Below are positions 1 to 7,144 of a stretch of DNA of 64,000 bases, piece after piece; position 1 is the first letter of the stretch; each line of letters opens with the position of its first letter. Below the pieces are notes generated by a model. That model was given only the letters and a program-made list of their open reading frames with translations, searched no databases and had not been told where the DNA came from. Made by a program: the position numbers and the translations under genes. The DNA comes from Paraburkholderia madseniana. GTDB lineage: Bacteria > Pseudomonadota > Gammaproteobacteria > Burkholderiales > Burkholderiaceae. The DNA is taken from the NCBI RefSeq assembly GCF_009690905.1, contig NZ_VOSW01000011.1:62001-126000 (forward strand). Direction: 5' to 3'.

Positions 1-154
1 ATTTGGTACCGCCGCCGGTCTTGCCAGCCACCGGTACATTGCTGACGGCCTCGAATCCTTCATCGATCAGGCCGTACAACGTCACGCTGCTTTGCGCATG
101 GACGACACCTGCCAGCGGGCACAAAGTTGCTAATGCCAGAAGTTGCTTCTTCAT
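1..154 (-). CDS. Gram-negative porin, N-terminal part (cut by window edge)
   Basis: Only the first 51 codons lie in the window. They encode a signal peptide (MKKQLLALATLCPLAGVVHA, cleavage before QSS) followed by SSVTLYGLIDEGFEAVSN, the typical first beta-strand of OmpC-like general porins of Burkholderiales. The mature protein would be a trimeric outer-membrane diffusion channel. The ATG at 154-152 is chosen because the signal peptide begins there. The family identity is clear from the start sequence. Substrate preference cannot be read from this fragment. Confidence 0.88.
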   Translation of the reverse strand, partial: MKKQLLALATLCPLAGVVHAQSSVTLYGLIDEGFEAVSNVPVAGKTGGGTK

Positions 155-595
155 TGAGTGATCCCCAGATAGCCTGCAATTAAGCCGCAAGAAAATGGCG
201 CATCCGCACCACGGATGTCCGTGTTTCAACCATGCGCGACCTGCTCGACGTCGCCCGACGTTCTGGTCCTTCGCGCGTGGCTCCATCCGGCTTGACGACG
301 AGGCCGGATGAAGGCGTTTACCAGGGCCGTCGCACGTTTATTCCCATCTAGCTCGAAATTATTTGGCGTGTTGCAGGGTGCCCGCGTTCTTTTTCACAAA
401 CCCGGGAATATCCGTCGACCAACTGTGGTTAACTCAAATGCACATCTCGCAATATTCACCAGATACTAAGGAATCTGAAATGAATAGATCAATCTTGTTA
501 GCTCGAGCCAACGCTGAGTCACTGACATTCATCTGATTCTCGGCCCGCCCTCTCTATCCTGCGAACCAGCACCTTGAAACACCAGGAGTATCGTC
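155..595. other. Intergenic region between porin and first DUF4148 gene
   Basis: About 440 bases with no credible reading frame. It must hold the leftward porin promoter and the rightward promoter of the small exported gene at 596. The second half is AT-richer. No clear operator, riboswitch or repeat was recognised. Confidence 0.5.
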
Positions 596-916
596 ATGAA
601 ATCAATCTCACAAATTCGGTTATTCGACCAGTCGTTGCGCAACCTGGCGGTCGCAGGCGCGATTCTGATGTCGACTTCGGCTGGGGTGTTTGCGCAAACC
701 ATGCCTGAGCCGCCGACACATAGAGTCACGCGCGCAGAAGTCATGCAAGAACTCTACGAACTGGAGGCGGCAGGGTACAACCCGTCCCAGGGCGACGACG
801 GTTCATATCCCGCAGATCTTCAGGCAGCGCAAGAAAAGGTTGCCGCCAAACATCGAGCGGAACGAAACGCGGTGATGAGCGCAGGCCAGAATGGGCAGGC
901 GAAGCCGGCGCCTTGA
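596..916 (+). CDS. DUF4148-type small exported protein
   Basis: A 106-aa protein with a signal peptide ending near GVFAQ (about residue 34). It is followed by the short DUF4148 signature: TRAEVMQELYELEAAGYNP, then a DDGSYPADLQAAQEKVAA stretch. DUF4148 proteins are small periplasmic proteins, abundant and often multicopy in Burkholderia and Paraburkholderia, with no established biochemical role. The ATG at 596 is preceded by AGGAG at 584-588. Two related proteins lie downstream at 2466 and 2875, but this copy lacks their Cys-containing C-terminus. Family assignment is firm; function is unknown. Confidence 0.85.
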   Translation: MKSISQIRLFDQSLRNLAVAGAILMSTSAGVFAQTMPEPPTHRVTRAEVMQELYELEAAGYNPSQGDDGSYPADLQAAQEKVAAKHRAERNAVMSAGQNGQAKPAP

Positions 917-1153
917 GGTGCAGGCGGTCGCCAGTATTCCGTGTACATCGTTGATGTCGCGTACGCGACGTGATGCACGGTAGTCAGGTGTTGCCGCGGG
1001 CGATGGTTGTGCAACGTAAAACGCAGCGTTCGGGGCGAGGGCACCACCTCGCCGCGCCGCCCCGCACGACAACGAGCTTTCTGTCGTTCATATTGGTCCG
1101 CACATCACGGCGGACCACGTCATTGCGATGGAACCAGATGACATTACGCGGCG

Positions 1154-1663
1154 TCACGGAAACGCCGGGATCGTCGGGTCCGTTCCCTGGATGTCGGCCT
1201 CGGCGTGACGCAGCTTGATCACCTCCTCGATTTCTTCGACGCGATCTTTTGCGACGTCGACCATCATCAGCAGTTCGCCTTTTTCTATAGCCTGTTCAAA
1301 GCGCTTGAGCCGCGTATTCGGTACATCGACACCAATCATCGTCGCCGTCCATGCACCAAAGCCGGCGCCACAGAGCGTGATCGCCACGACCGCGCCGCCT
1401 GCAATCGTCAGGCCGGCCGGCGGGAACGCCAGTGCGACAAGTCCGGCCAGCGTCCCCGTGAGGCCGCCCATCGCCGCCCCTCTCGCGAGGGCGGGCAACA
1501 GATCGCTGCGTTGCGCCAGGGTTGCTTCTGGCAAATCCTCGAGCGGCACATTGTGATTGGCGATCACGTGGACATGTCGCCACTCGACCCGCGATAACAG
1601 AAGTTCGTTGATGATCATCTGTGCACTATGCACATTCGGTAATAGCAAATAGATACGTCTCAT
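1154..1663 (-). CDS. DUF1269-like membrane protein
   Basis: A 169-aa protein. It starts with a soluble alpha/beta-like stretch (residues 1-60), followed by two glycine-rich hydrophobic segments (about 63-85 and 88-112, containing AAMGGLTGTLAG and GAGFGAWTATMIG). The tail is charged (KRFEQAIEKGELLMMVDV, then a Glu-rich helix). This arrangement is typical of DUF1269-type proteins annotated as stress-related membrane proteins in Burkholderia. The central helices are Gly-zipper-like. No enzymatic motif is visible. It is convergent with the 596 gene, with about 240 bases of featureless sequence between them. The family name is probable rather than certain. Confidence 0.7.
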   Translation of the reverse strand: MRRIYLLLPNVHSAQMIINELLLSRVEWRHVHVIANHNVPLEDLPEATLAQRSDLLPALARGAAMGGLTGTLAGLVALAFPPAGLTIAGGAVVAITLCGAGFGAWTATMIGVDVPNTRLKRFEQAIEKGELLMMVDVAKDRVEEIEEVIKLRHAEADIQGTDPTIPAFP

Positions 1664-1811
1664 GTCCTTCTCCCGAACGGTGGCTCACCAGTCCCGAACC
1701 ATCGGGAGGGTGTCTTGTCCATACCGCAACTCGAGTGAGGTTATTCCCGAAGGACTGGCCTGTTGGCAATCGACCGGGAATAGATCGCGCGTACTTTCGC
1801 CCAGCATTCCG

Positions 1812-2105
1812 AGGTGGCAAGCGTATTCCGCGAGCGTGTTGCACGGAACGCTGTACGTACTGCTGTTCCTGGTGCCGCTTGCCGGTTACGTGCACCGACT
1901 GGCGGGCGCACATCCGGTAAGTTTTTTTGGTTTGGTGGATATGCCGGTCTTCATCGGCCGGGACGAACCTTTGCGTTTGCTGACTGACACGCTGCACCGC
2001 GGGTTAGTGCCGACGCTTGCGCTCTTGATGATTGCGCATATCGCCGCCGCGTTGAAACACAAGTTCATCGACCGCGACGGCGTTGCTGGACGCATGGGAA
2101 TTTGA
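1812..2105 (+). pseudogene. Cytochrome b561 remnant (C-terminal half only)
   Basis: The frame reads RWQAYSASVLHGTLYVLLFL, then VPLAGYVHRL, VSFFGL and LHRGLVPTLALLMIAHIAAALKHKF, ending DRDGVAGRMGI. This matches the last two transmembrane helices and C-terminus of diheme cytochrome b561 (CybB/YodB type), including helix histidines of the heme-binding region. The first two helices, with the remaining ligands, are missing. The sequence upstream in this frame is not b561-like and no start codon with a ribosome site fits. A complete protein would be about 180 aa. I read this as a degraded N-terminally deleted copy, unlikely to bind heme. Confidence 0.75.
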
Positions 2106-2120
2106 TCTACAGAAACTTCG

Positions 2121-2139
2121 CGGGAGGCGCCCTCTCCCG
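2121..2139 (+). terminator. Hairpin after the b561 remnant
   Basis: CGGGAG and CTCCCG pair around a 7-base loop 16 bases after the remnant's stop. There is no U tract, so it may be a relic terminator. Confidence 0.35.
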
Positions 2140-2465
2140 GCATCCTTCGAGATTTTCGTCAACGTAGGCTTGCTGGGCGACGCGGTCGCCAATGCATCAT
2201 TTTTTTCCTGCACCCCTGGTAACTTTGGGAATAAACGGCGCCCGCTCCCTGTATACCGTAGTGTGAGCACGCCTGATGAAGACTGCGGCGTTCCATCCCC
2301 TCACATTGAAGCGAACAGAGAAAAGGGGAACGCGGTGTCCAACGTTCTGGATCACCGGGCTCCGGTCGGTTGCGATGCATGTGGTCCGACGGAACCCGGT
2401 TGAGTTTTCCGCGCGCTTCATGATGCAGAACCAGCAACTTCCTGTCATTTATATTGGAGTCCAAA

Positions 2466-2807
2466 GTGAATAAGCGAACCATTATATTCTCCCTGATCTT
2501 TGCCGCCGCGGCGGGCGTTGCGATCAACGCGCAGGCTCAAGAAAAGACCCGGGCGCAGGTACGGCAGGAGTTGATTGAAGCGGAACGAAACGGCCTGAAT
2601 TTCGTGAGTGATACGTCGTACCCAGACGTTGCGCCGATCTTTGAACAGCAGGTCGCGCGGCTCAAGCAGCAAAACAGCGACAGTGGGATGGGTGTTGCAA
2701 CGTCAGGCACAAGCGATGCCGGCCGCATCAAACGGGGGACGCCTCCTTCAGATCCGTCAGCCTGCGTTGGACCTGTCAGCTTCTGCGCTATTTATTCCGG
2801 CTCTTGA
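2466..2807 (+). CDS. DUF4148-like exported protein with C-terminal CVGPVSFC motif
   Basis: About 113 aa. I choose GTG at 2466 because GGAG lies at 2456-2459 with 6-base spacing; an upstream in-frame TTG at 2454 overlaps that ribosome site. A signal peptide ends near AQAQ, followed by a DUF4148-like KTRAQVRQELIEAERNG segment and SYPDVAP. The C-terminal third is shared with the next gene: SDSGMG, GTSDAG, then PSACVGPVSFCAIYSGS. The two cysteines separated by six residues could form a disulfide in the periplasm. It is probably in tandem with 2875. Function unknown. About 360 bases upstream (2106-2465) hold no other gene. Confidence 0.75.
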   Translation: MNKRTIIFSLIFAAAAGVAINAQAQEKTRAQVRQELIEAERNGLNFVSDTSYPDVAPIFEQQVARLKQQNSDSGMGVATSGTSDAGRIKRGTPPSDPSACVGPVSFCAIYSGS

Positions 2808-2834
2808 GCCACACGTCAACGTGCTTCACTAGTT

Positions 2835-2858
2835 CCCCGGCAAACCGGGGTCTTTGTT
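2835..2858 (+). terminator. Intrinsic-type hairpin between the two DUF4148-like genes
   Basis: CCCCGG, loop CAAA, CCGGGG, then TCTTTGTT. This is a stable G+C stem with a partial U tract, 27 bases after the 2466 gene and 17 bases before the next start. It could terminate or attenuate read-through into 2875. Confidence 0.6.
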
Positions 2859-2874
2859 GGAAGGAGTCACAATC

Positions 2875-3255
2875 ATGAAAAAGCTCACCCTGCTGGCACT
2901 GACGCTCAGTGCGGTCGTCATCTCCACATCGACTTTTGCGCAGTCAGCATCCGTCCCGCTCACCAGAGCGCAGGTACGCGCCGACCTCATCAGGCTCGAA
3001 CAGGCCGGATACAATCCGTCGGCCAGCGATGACGCGACTTATCCCGCCGATATCCAGGCTGCGGAGGCGAAAGTAGCCGGCCAGGACGCTGAACAGCAAG
3101 CCGCCACACCCCAGCAGCAAAAAAGCGACAGCGGCATGGGCGCCGAAATGAAAGGCACGAGCGATTCCGGCCACAAAAAACAGGATATGCATCCCTCGAA
3201 TCCGTCGACCTGCGTCGGACCTGTCAGCTTCTGCGATATTTTCTTCGGCTCTTGA
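2875..3255 (+). CDS. DUF4148 exported protein with C-terminal CVGPVSFC motif
   Basis: A 126-aa protein from ATG 2875, which has AAGGAG at 2861-2866. The signal peptide MKKLTLLALTLSAVV... is cleaved near TFAQ. A canonical DUF4148 segment follows: LTRAQVRADLIRLEQAGYNP, then DDATYPADIQAAEAKVA. A Gln-rich linker leads to a C-terminus sharing SDSGMG, GTSDSG and PSTCVGPVSFCDIFFGS with the preceding gene. It is the best match to the family among the three copies. It is probably periplasmic with a disulfide-capable tail. Role unknown. Confidence 0.82.
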   Translation: MKKLTLLALTLSAVVISTSTFAQSASVPLTRAQVRADLIRLEQAGYNPSASDDATYPADIQAAEAKVAGQDAEQQAATPQQQKSDSGMGAEMKGTSDSGHKKQDMHPSNPSTCVGPVSFCDIFFGS

Positions 3256-3460
3256 GCCACAAGCCACCGTGCTACGCCAGAAGTGGTTTCATAAACGCCA
3301 CGTGCTAACTTCTCGTGTGCCGTATTAGCTTGCCTGGCATGGCACGACGAGAAAAACTTGCAGAAGAGCAAGGGTACGAAGCTCATGGTTTTTTCAGATG
3401 CTCATGGTCTTTCACTCTTACTTCTTGAACGCCATCAGCCGATCCCAAACCAAGCCGCGA

Positions 3461-4059
3461 CTACAAACCGAGATCCGCTTTCATTGTGCTCATGTGATTC
3501 ACTACGCGTCGCGCATAACCCCTGGCGCCCCCGCTATAGCGATATAACGCGTTCTCGAGATTTCCATCCGCCGCTTTTATGTAGTTCTGAAGAATTTCTG
3601 ACCCGATTTGGACATTCGTGCGCGCGTCAGTCAGATCGGACGTGCGAAGGACGCGGTCTCTGTGCTGAGATGGAAGCACTTGCATGAGTCCCGTGGCGCC
3701 AACCACACTTATCGCGAATCGGTCGAACTGGATTCGACTGCGATCACTGCAAGTAATAAGAACGGCGAGATTGTGTGGCGCCTGGCTGCGTTCAGCACCG
3801 CGTGACCGATTTCCAATGCCTCGGGCAACCCAATATGAAAGCGGGCGCTCACAACAGTTGCGATTTCCTCTGCTGTGGGCGTGCCCTCTCGGGGCGCGTC
3901 GAAAGTGTGGGTGGGCGTTTGCCAAACCTGCGAATCAGCGCCATAACACAGTCCCGCTAGCGACCCGAAGACCACAATTGCCGCGAAGACAATACCGCGG
4001 AAGCGGTGCGCAATAGCGCGTGGCCAATCAATGAATTCTTCGCTCAGGTCCGCAAACAT
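3461..4059 (-). pseudogene. Lytic transglycosylase (SLT domain), interrupted by a frameshift
   Basis: Frame 1 from ATG 4059 gives an N-terminal membrane/signal segment (FRGIVFAAIVVFGSLAGLCYG) and ends in an SLT-domain start, SPFLLLAVIAVESS. That contains the catalytic glutamate. The frame then shifts. The adjacent frame continues FDRFAISVVGATGLMQVLP, then NVQIGSEILQNYIK and YSGGARGYARRVVN, the remaining SLT core. Joined, they give a roughly 199-aa soluble lytic transglycosylase like those in type III/IV secretion or flagellar loci, cleaving peptidoglycan glycan strands. The break is a one-base loss near 3730 (GAATCCAG followed by TTCGAC). It is either a true pseudogene or a sequencing error. 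Confidence 0.8.
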
Positions 4060-4195
4060 GGTCTATGTTCCTGAAAATTACTACCGCGCACCATGAGCAT
4101 TCCCCAGGTAGGCACGGGGCTGCATTGACGGACACTTTCGTCGCTGACACACTCAAATGACGGCCGTCCAGGCGTTTGGCCGGCACAGGCATCAT

Positions 4196-4483
4196 TCAAT
4201 AGAATTTCGTCACCGGATGCGGTGTAGCTGGCGGAAAAACATTCCACGTACCGTCGATGTGCCTGAAGAACAAGAAGGAAACCCGTCGCTCCTGTCGCGA
4301 CACCTCGACGCGCACGAAGCGCGTGCCGCCGATTGCCATTCGACTGAAGTCGCTCACTCGGGCAGGTGCGGCCGGCGTTGGCCTAAGCCATTTCTCCACC
4401 ACAGAACGAAGCGATTGCTGCGCGAATCTCACACGCTCCGGTGCGGAATTCAATGTCATTGGGCTCATTTGGCTTGCCTCCAT
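4196..4483 (-). CDS. Small protein with FFRHxDGxWxVFPP motif, paralogue of 5232-5543
   Basis: A 95-aa protein (start at 4483, or an internal ATG at 4468). It matches the protein at 5232-5543 along most of its length: SLRSVVEKWL, the GGTRFVRVEVSR strand and SFLFFRHIDGTWNVFPP. The last part reads like two beta-strands and a turn. There is no signal peptide or membrane segment. I do not recognise a characterised family. An RcsB-like dyad and a possible -10 element lie upstream at 4650-4712. The conserved paralogue supports this being a real gene. Confidence 0.6.
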   Translation of the reverse strand: MEASQMSPMTLNSAPERVRFAQQSLRSVVEKWLRPTPAAPARVSDFSRMAIGGTRFVRVEVSRQERRVSFLFFRHIDGTWNVFPPATPHPVTKFY

Positions 4484-4649
4484 ACCGACAGATAGTCCCC
4501 TTCCCCCTGGTACGCGAAATTTGCCGGGAACACTACGCCGAGCTCACGTACAGCAGGCCAAGGTTCGAAGATCGGACTTTCGCCAACAATCGACCCTGGT
4601 CTTTTTCGATTCATCGAATTTCGATGATGGTCACTATGTTTTCCGTTTG

Positions 4650-4712
4650 TACAGTTTATACTAGTGCAAAACTTACCCAACGTAAAGTATTGAGGGATTA
4701 GGACTATCCCTA
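4650..4712 (-). promoter_or_regulatory. Putative leftward promoter with RcsB-like dyad
   Basis: TTAGGACTATCCCTA at 4698-4712 is a near-palindrome related to the TAAGGATTTCCTGA boxes found at 5752 and 21258. On the minus strand a TATAAA (4655-4650) lies about 45 bases further, upstream of the 4483 gene. The site would sit around -60, a usual position for a NarL/FixJ-type activator. This is inferred from motif similarity only. Confidence 0.4.
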
Positions 4713-5029
4713 TGTGGCGGCGCCCTGCGAACACGAGAATCATCAGAGCTTTATCGTGAGCTGTGGGGACCGCACGGCCACGGCGAGCCAATCAAGCGGC
4801 AAAGAATGGGGACCTGAACAGGGGCGTTTAACCTCGACTGCGGCATGCAAGTAACGCCTTGATTCCCGGCACAGCATGCACGCTTCGTCTCTGCTCCCTA
4901 CCCGCCCTGAGCCCGCCACGCCGGTTGCCGCAATAACGTGCGAATTATCCAGGCTATGCTCGTCACTAAGCTGAGCGAAGAAGTCGCGGATCAGGTCGGC
5001 GTGCCTTGCGGAATATTGAAGTGCCGAAG

Positions 5030-5239
5030 TCAGTGCGCGACGCCGAAAAATGCTTCCGCACCTTCGGCCGGCGTGAGTCCCACTCTGAAATAGCCCTCAA
5101 GCCGTTCAGCCATCCCGTCGTTCAGGGTGAACGGCGGGTGGAGGAAACCGACCGAAACGGCATGGTCGTACCATGCCAACATCCATGCACGCAGACCTGC
5201 TTCGTCCGGCGAAAATTCATTCGACAGATCTTCAGCCAT
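5030..5239 (-). CDS. Small hypothetical protein (69 aa), coupled to the upstream FFRH gene
   Basis: A 69-aa acidic protein with EFSPDEAGLRAWMLAWYDHA, then FLHPPFTLNDGMAERLEGYF, and the ending GLTPAEGAEAFFGVAH. It looks like a compact helical bundle with no export signal. Its start overlaps the 3' end of the 5232-5543 gene by 8 bases, so the two are translationally coupled. I do not know the family. The coupling and regular codon usage support coding. The sequence between 4484 and 5029 otherwise shows no convincing gene. Confidence 0.6.
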   Translation of the reverse strand: MAEDLSNEFSPDEAGLRAWMLAWYDHAVSVGFLHPPFTLNDGMAERLEGYFRVGLTPAEGAEAFFGVAH

Positions 5240-5543
5240 GCGCTGCCTCCTTCGCCATTGCCTCGCCGTTCTGCGGCAACACGGCGGCGCTCATCGAAGG
5301 ACGAGCGTCTCCGGGCGGAAACACATGCCAGATCCCATCGCTGTGACGAAAGAAAAACAGCGCGAGCGAACCACCCGGCCGTTGCACTTCGAGGCACACA
5401 CGACGAGTCCGGCCAGATCGTGAGCGGTGTATCGACAGCACGCGGACCGACTGGCGGCATTCCGTACCAAGCAGCTTTCCAACCAGCCCACGCAACGATT
5501 TTTCAGCCACGATGTCTGCACTCCATGATGCAAGTGAAGTCAT
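5232..5543 (-). CDS. Small protein with FFRHxDGxWxVFPP motif, paralogue of 4196-4483
   Basis: A 103-aa protein. It has SLRGLVGKLLG, a GRTRRVCLEVQR strand and the signature LALFFFRHSDGIWHVFPP, aligning with the 95-aa protein at 4196-4483. It then carries a short extra tail. It is the first gene of a leftward two-gene unit with 5030-5239. Its upstream region (5591-5629) holds a compound RcsB-like site that is repeated near the response-regulator gene at 26649. Cytosolic by sequence. Function unknown. Confidence 0.62.
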   Translation of the reverse strand: MTSLASWSADIVAEKSLRGLVGKLLGTECRQSVRVLSIHRSRSGRTRRVCLEVQRPGGSLALFFFRHSDGIWHVFPPGDARPSMSAAVLPQNGEAMAKEAAHG

Positions 5544-5590
5544 CGTAAGGTGCCTGAAGCGGAGGTTCCGTCGGGAGCGCCGGATAGTTC

Positions 5591-5629
5591 ATTAAGGAAA
5601 GGCTGATTCGCATGTCAGGATTCCCCTAA
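5591..5629. promoter_or_regulatory. Compound regulator site (ATTAAGGAAA, 14 bases, TCAGGA)
   Basis: ATTAAGGAAA at 5591-5600, then 14 bases, then TCAGGATTCCCCTAA at 5615-5629. The same arrangement with identical spacing occurs at 26649-26686. It lies 50-85 bases upstream of the leftward gene at 5543, in the divergent region 5544-5874. I infer binding of a RcsB/NarL-type regulator. Confidence 0.5.
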
Positions 5630-5751
5630 TCCAACCGCTGCGCTGATCAATTCAGCTTCCGTTATTCGGCGGCGAGGCGGCATCCGATCGCATAGTGGGT
5701 CAGTTCAGACTACCGTTGAGCCGAATCAACAGAGAAAACACAAGCAGCGCA

Positions 5752-5766
5752 TAAGGATTTCCTGAC
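5752..5766. promoter_or_regulatory. RcsB-like box upstream of the 102-aa gene
   Basis: TAAGGATTTCCTGAC is a dyad (TAAGGA, TT, TCCTGA). It lies 109 bases before the 5875 start. The identical core is 105 bases before the paralogous gene at 21378. A further half-site, TGTCCTGACA, is at 5802-5811. Confidence 0.55.
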
Positions 5767-5874
5767 ACGAAGTTCAGCATCGACCGGCCTATCTTTCTTG
5801 ATGTCCTGACAGCGCCGCGATAACTGTCCACATAGGATGAAGACACATCAATCGTCCTGTTCCCGAGTGTGGCC

Positions 5875-6183
5875 ATGGTTCCGTATTTGTCTGAGCGAGA
5901 AAACGCGGTTGAGCATATCAACGCGAAGTGCATCCACCTGTTCGATCTGTGGTGCGAAAGCAGAAGCGTCGTGCCGCTGACGTATCTGTTAAAAGGCTGG
6001 CCACTGACGAACAGCGATCCCGAGGCCATCCGGCGCCTCGGCAACGCGCTACGCGATCTCCGACGACACCATCTGCATGACACCAACGCCGCGTCATTTC
6101 AGGAACTCTGCGAGTTATCGGATTGCGTCGAAGACCTGCTTGTTCTGTCGGCCATGACAACGTGGGCGATGAACAGCGGGTAG
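5875..6183 (+). CDS. Orphan regulatory-locus protein (102 aa), paralogue of 21378-21776
   Basis: ATG 5875 aligns with the start of the 132-aa protein at 21378: SERENAVEHINAKCIHLFDL against [19 protein letters not shown]. Both continue with a Trp-Cys-Glu, a VPLxYLLxxWPL segment and a helical region (IRRLGNALRDLRR). This copy is shorter at the C-terminus. A GTG at 5869 is an alternative start. There is no signal peptide or membrane helix, and it appears all-helical. It lies 52 bases before the DUF4096 gene and is probably co-transcribed with it. I know of no characterised homologue. Pairing with signalling genes at the other locus suggests an accessory or adaptor role. Confidence 0.65.
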   Translation: MVPYLSERENAVEHINAKCIHLFDLWCESRSVVPLTYLLKGWPLTNSDPEAIRRLGNALRDLRRHHLHDTNAASFQELCELSDCVEDLLVLSAMTTWAMNSG

Positions 6184-6235
6184 CGTGAACGGGGATATCG
6201 AACCCGCGTAACGCAACTGGTATGGGGGAAACTGC

Positions 6236-7078
6236 GTGCAGTTCAATGAAATCAGTGACGAAGAGTGGCTTCTGCTGGCGCCCGTTCTGTCGGATGACGC
6301 CATCGTTCATGGGCAGCGCGGCCGGCCTCGCGCGCAAGTTCGTCTCGTGGCGAATGCCGTGCTGTGGGTACTGGTGACCGGCGAACCCTGGTCGAGATTA
6401 CCGAACATCTATCCGTCGGTGCCGACGTGCCGGTCACGGTTCGAAAAGTGGCGTACGAACGGCGCCCTTGCGGGAATGCACAGACTTCTTTCAAGCCTCG
6501 GTCGCACCTTCCGTTGCGGTCCGGATGGCCTGCTGGAACCGCAGCATATCCAGCCGCGCTCCATCGACCGTCAATCCAGGGACGAGGGCCTTCGCAAGGT
6601 CTTCTGGACAAGTCAGGCGTCCTGGCAAACACCGCACGGCGCACGCCGGCCACCCCATGCCGTGGATACGTTCACTCAAGTCGCACAGCAGCTCCAGGAT
6701 TCTTCGCATGTAGTGCCTGATCGCGTCGAATCCCGCACCCCGATGAACGCCCCTCAATCCATCCGCCGGCCTGCCTCGCCATGGATGGGCCTCGCCTCGC
6801 AAGGCAAGCGCGAATCCGACCCGCGTGGCTACGTCATATACGTTGCGGCCGATCGGGTGGCGAACGCCCGGTTCCGTGGATGGGCCGAGATCGTGCGGGA
6901 CGCGCAGCGGGTCGCCCGTTCCGGGCTTATCGGTCCGAGCTTCACGAGCTTCGAGGCTGCGCAGCAGTACGCGTTCGAATGGGCCCGCCGGTGGATCGAT
7001 GAGGAAAGCGACGTCGCAAGAGATGATGTCAACGCCGTGAAGTGCGATTCGTGGCAACGGAAAGTCCGGTCCGGGTGA
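6236..7078 (+). CDS. DUF4096 (transposase N-terminus-like) fusion protein
   Basis: A 280-aa protein from GTG 6236, preceded by GGGGGAAA. Residues 1-85 match DUF4096, the N-terminal domain of IS5-type transposases: EISDEEWLLLAPVL, RGRPRAQVRLVANAVLWVL, WSRLPNIYPSVPTCRSRFEKW. No DDE catalytic domain follows. After a low-complexity, poorly conserved middle (about 90-200) comes a distinct C-terminal domain: RGYVIYVAADRVANARFRGW and GPSFTSFEAAQQYAFEWAR. No terminal inverted repeats are visible. It is therefore probably a domesticated DNA-binding protein rather than a mobile element. It is likely in an operon with the 102-aa gene. The middle region could hide compensating frameshifts. Confidence 0.6.
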   Translation: MQFNEISDEEWLLLAPVLSDDAIVHGQRGRPRAQVRLVANAVLWVLVTGEPWSRLPNIYPSVPTCRSRFEKWRTNGALAGMHRLLSSLGRTFRCGPDGLLEPQHIQPRSIDRQSRDEGLRKVFWTSQASWQTPHGARRPPHAVDTFTQVAQQLQDSSHVVPDRVESRTPMNAPQSIRRPASPWMGLASQGKRESDPRGYVIYVAADRVANARFRGWAEIVRDAQRVARSGLIGPSFTSFEAAQQYAFEWARRWIDEESDVARDDVNAVKCDSWQRKVRSG

Positions 7079-7144
7079 GCAACGCATCGGCGCCGTGCCC
7101 GTGAGAGTTGCGCAGGCGCAATGGAGCAACAGTCCGCGGCGGCG

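Noticed and set aside
4465..4791. 108-codon minus-strand frame upstream of the FFRH gene
   Set aside because: No recognisable content or ribosome site, and it overlaps the proposed promoter at 4650-4712. It may include leader sequence only.
6236..7078. Active IS5-type insertion sequence
   Set aside because: Only the N-terminal transposase-like domain is present. No DDE domain, terminal repeats or target duplication was seen.
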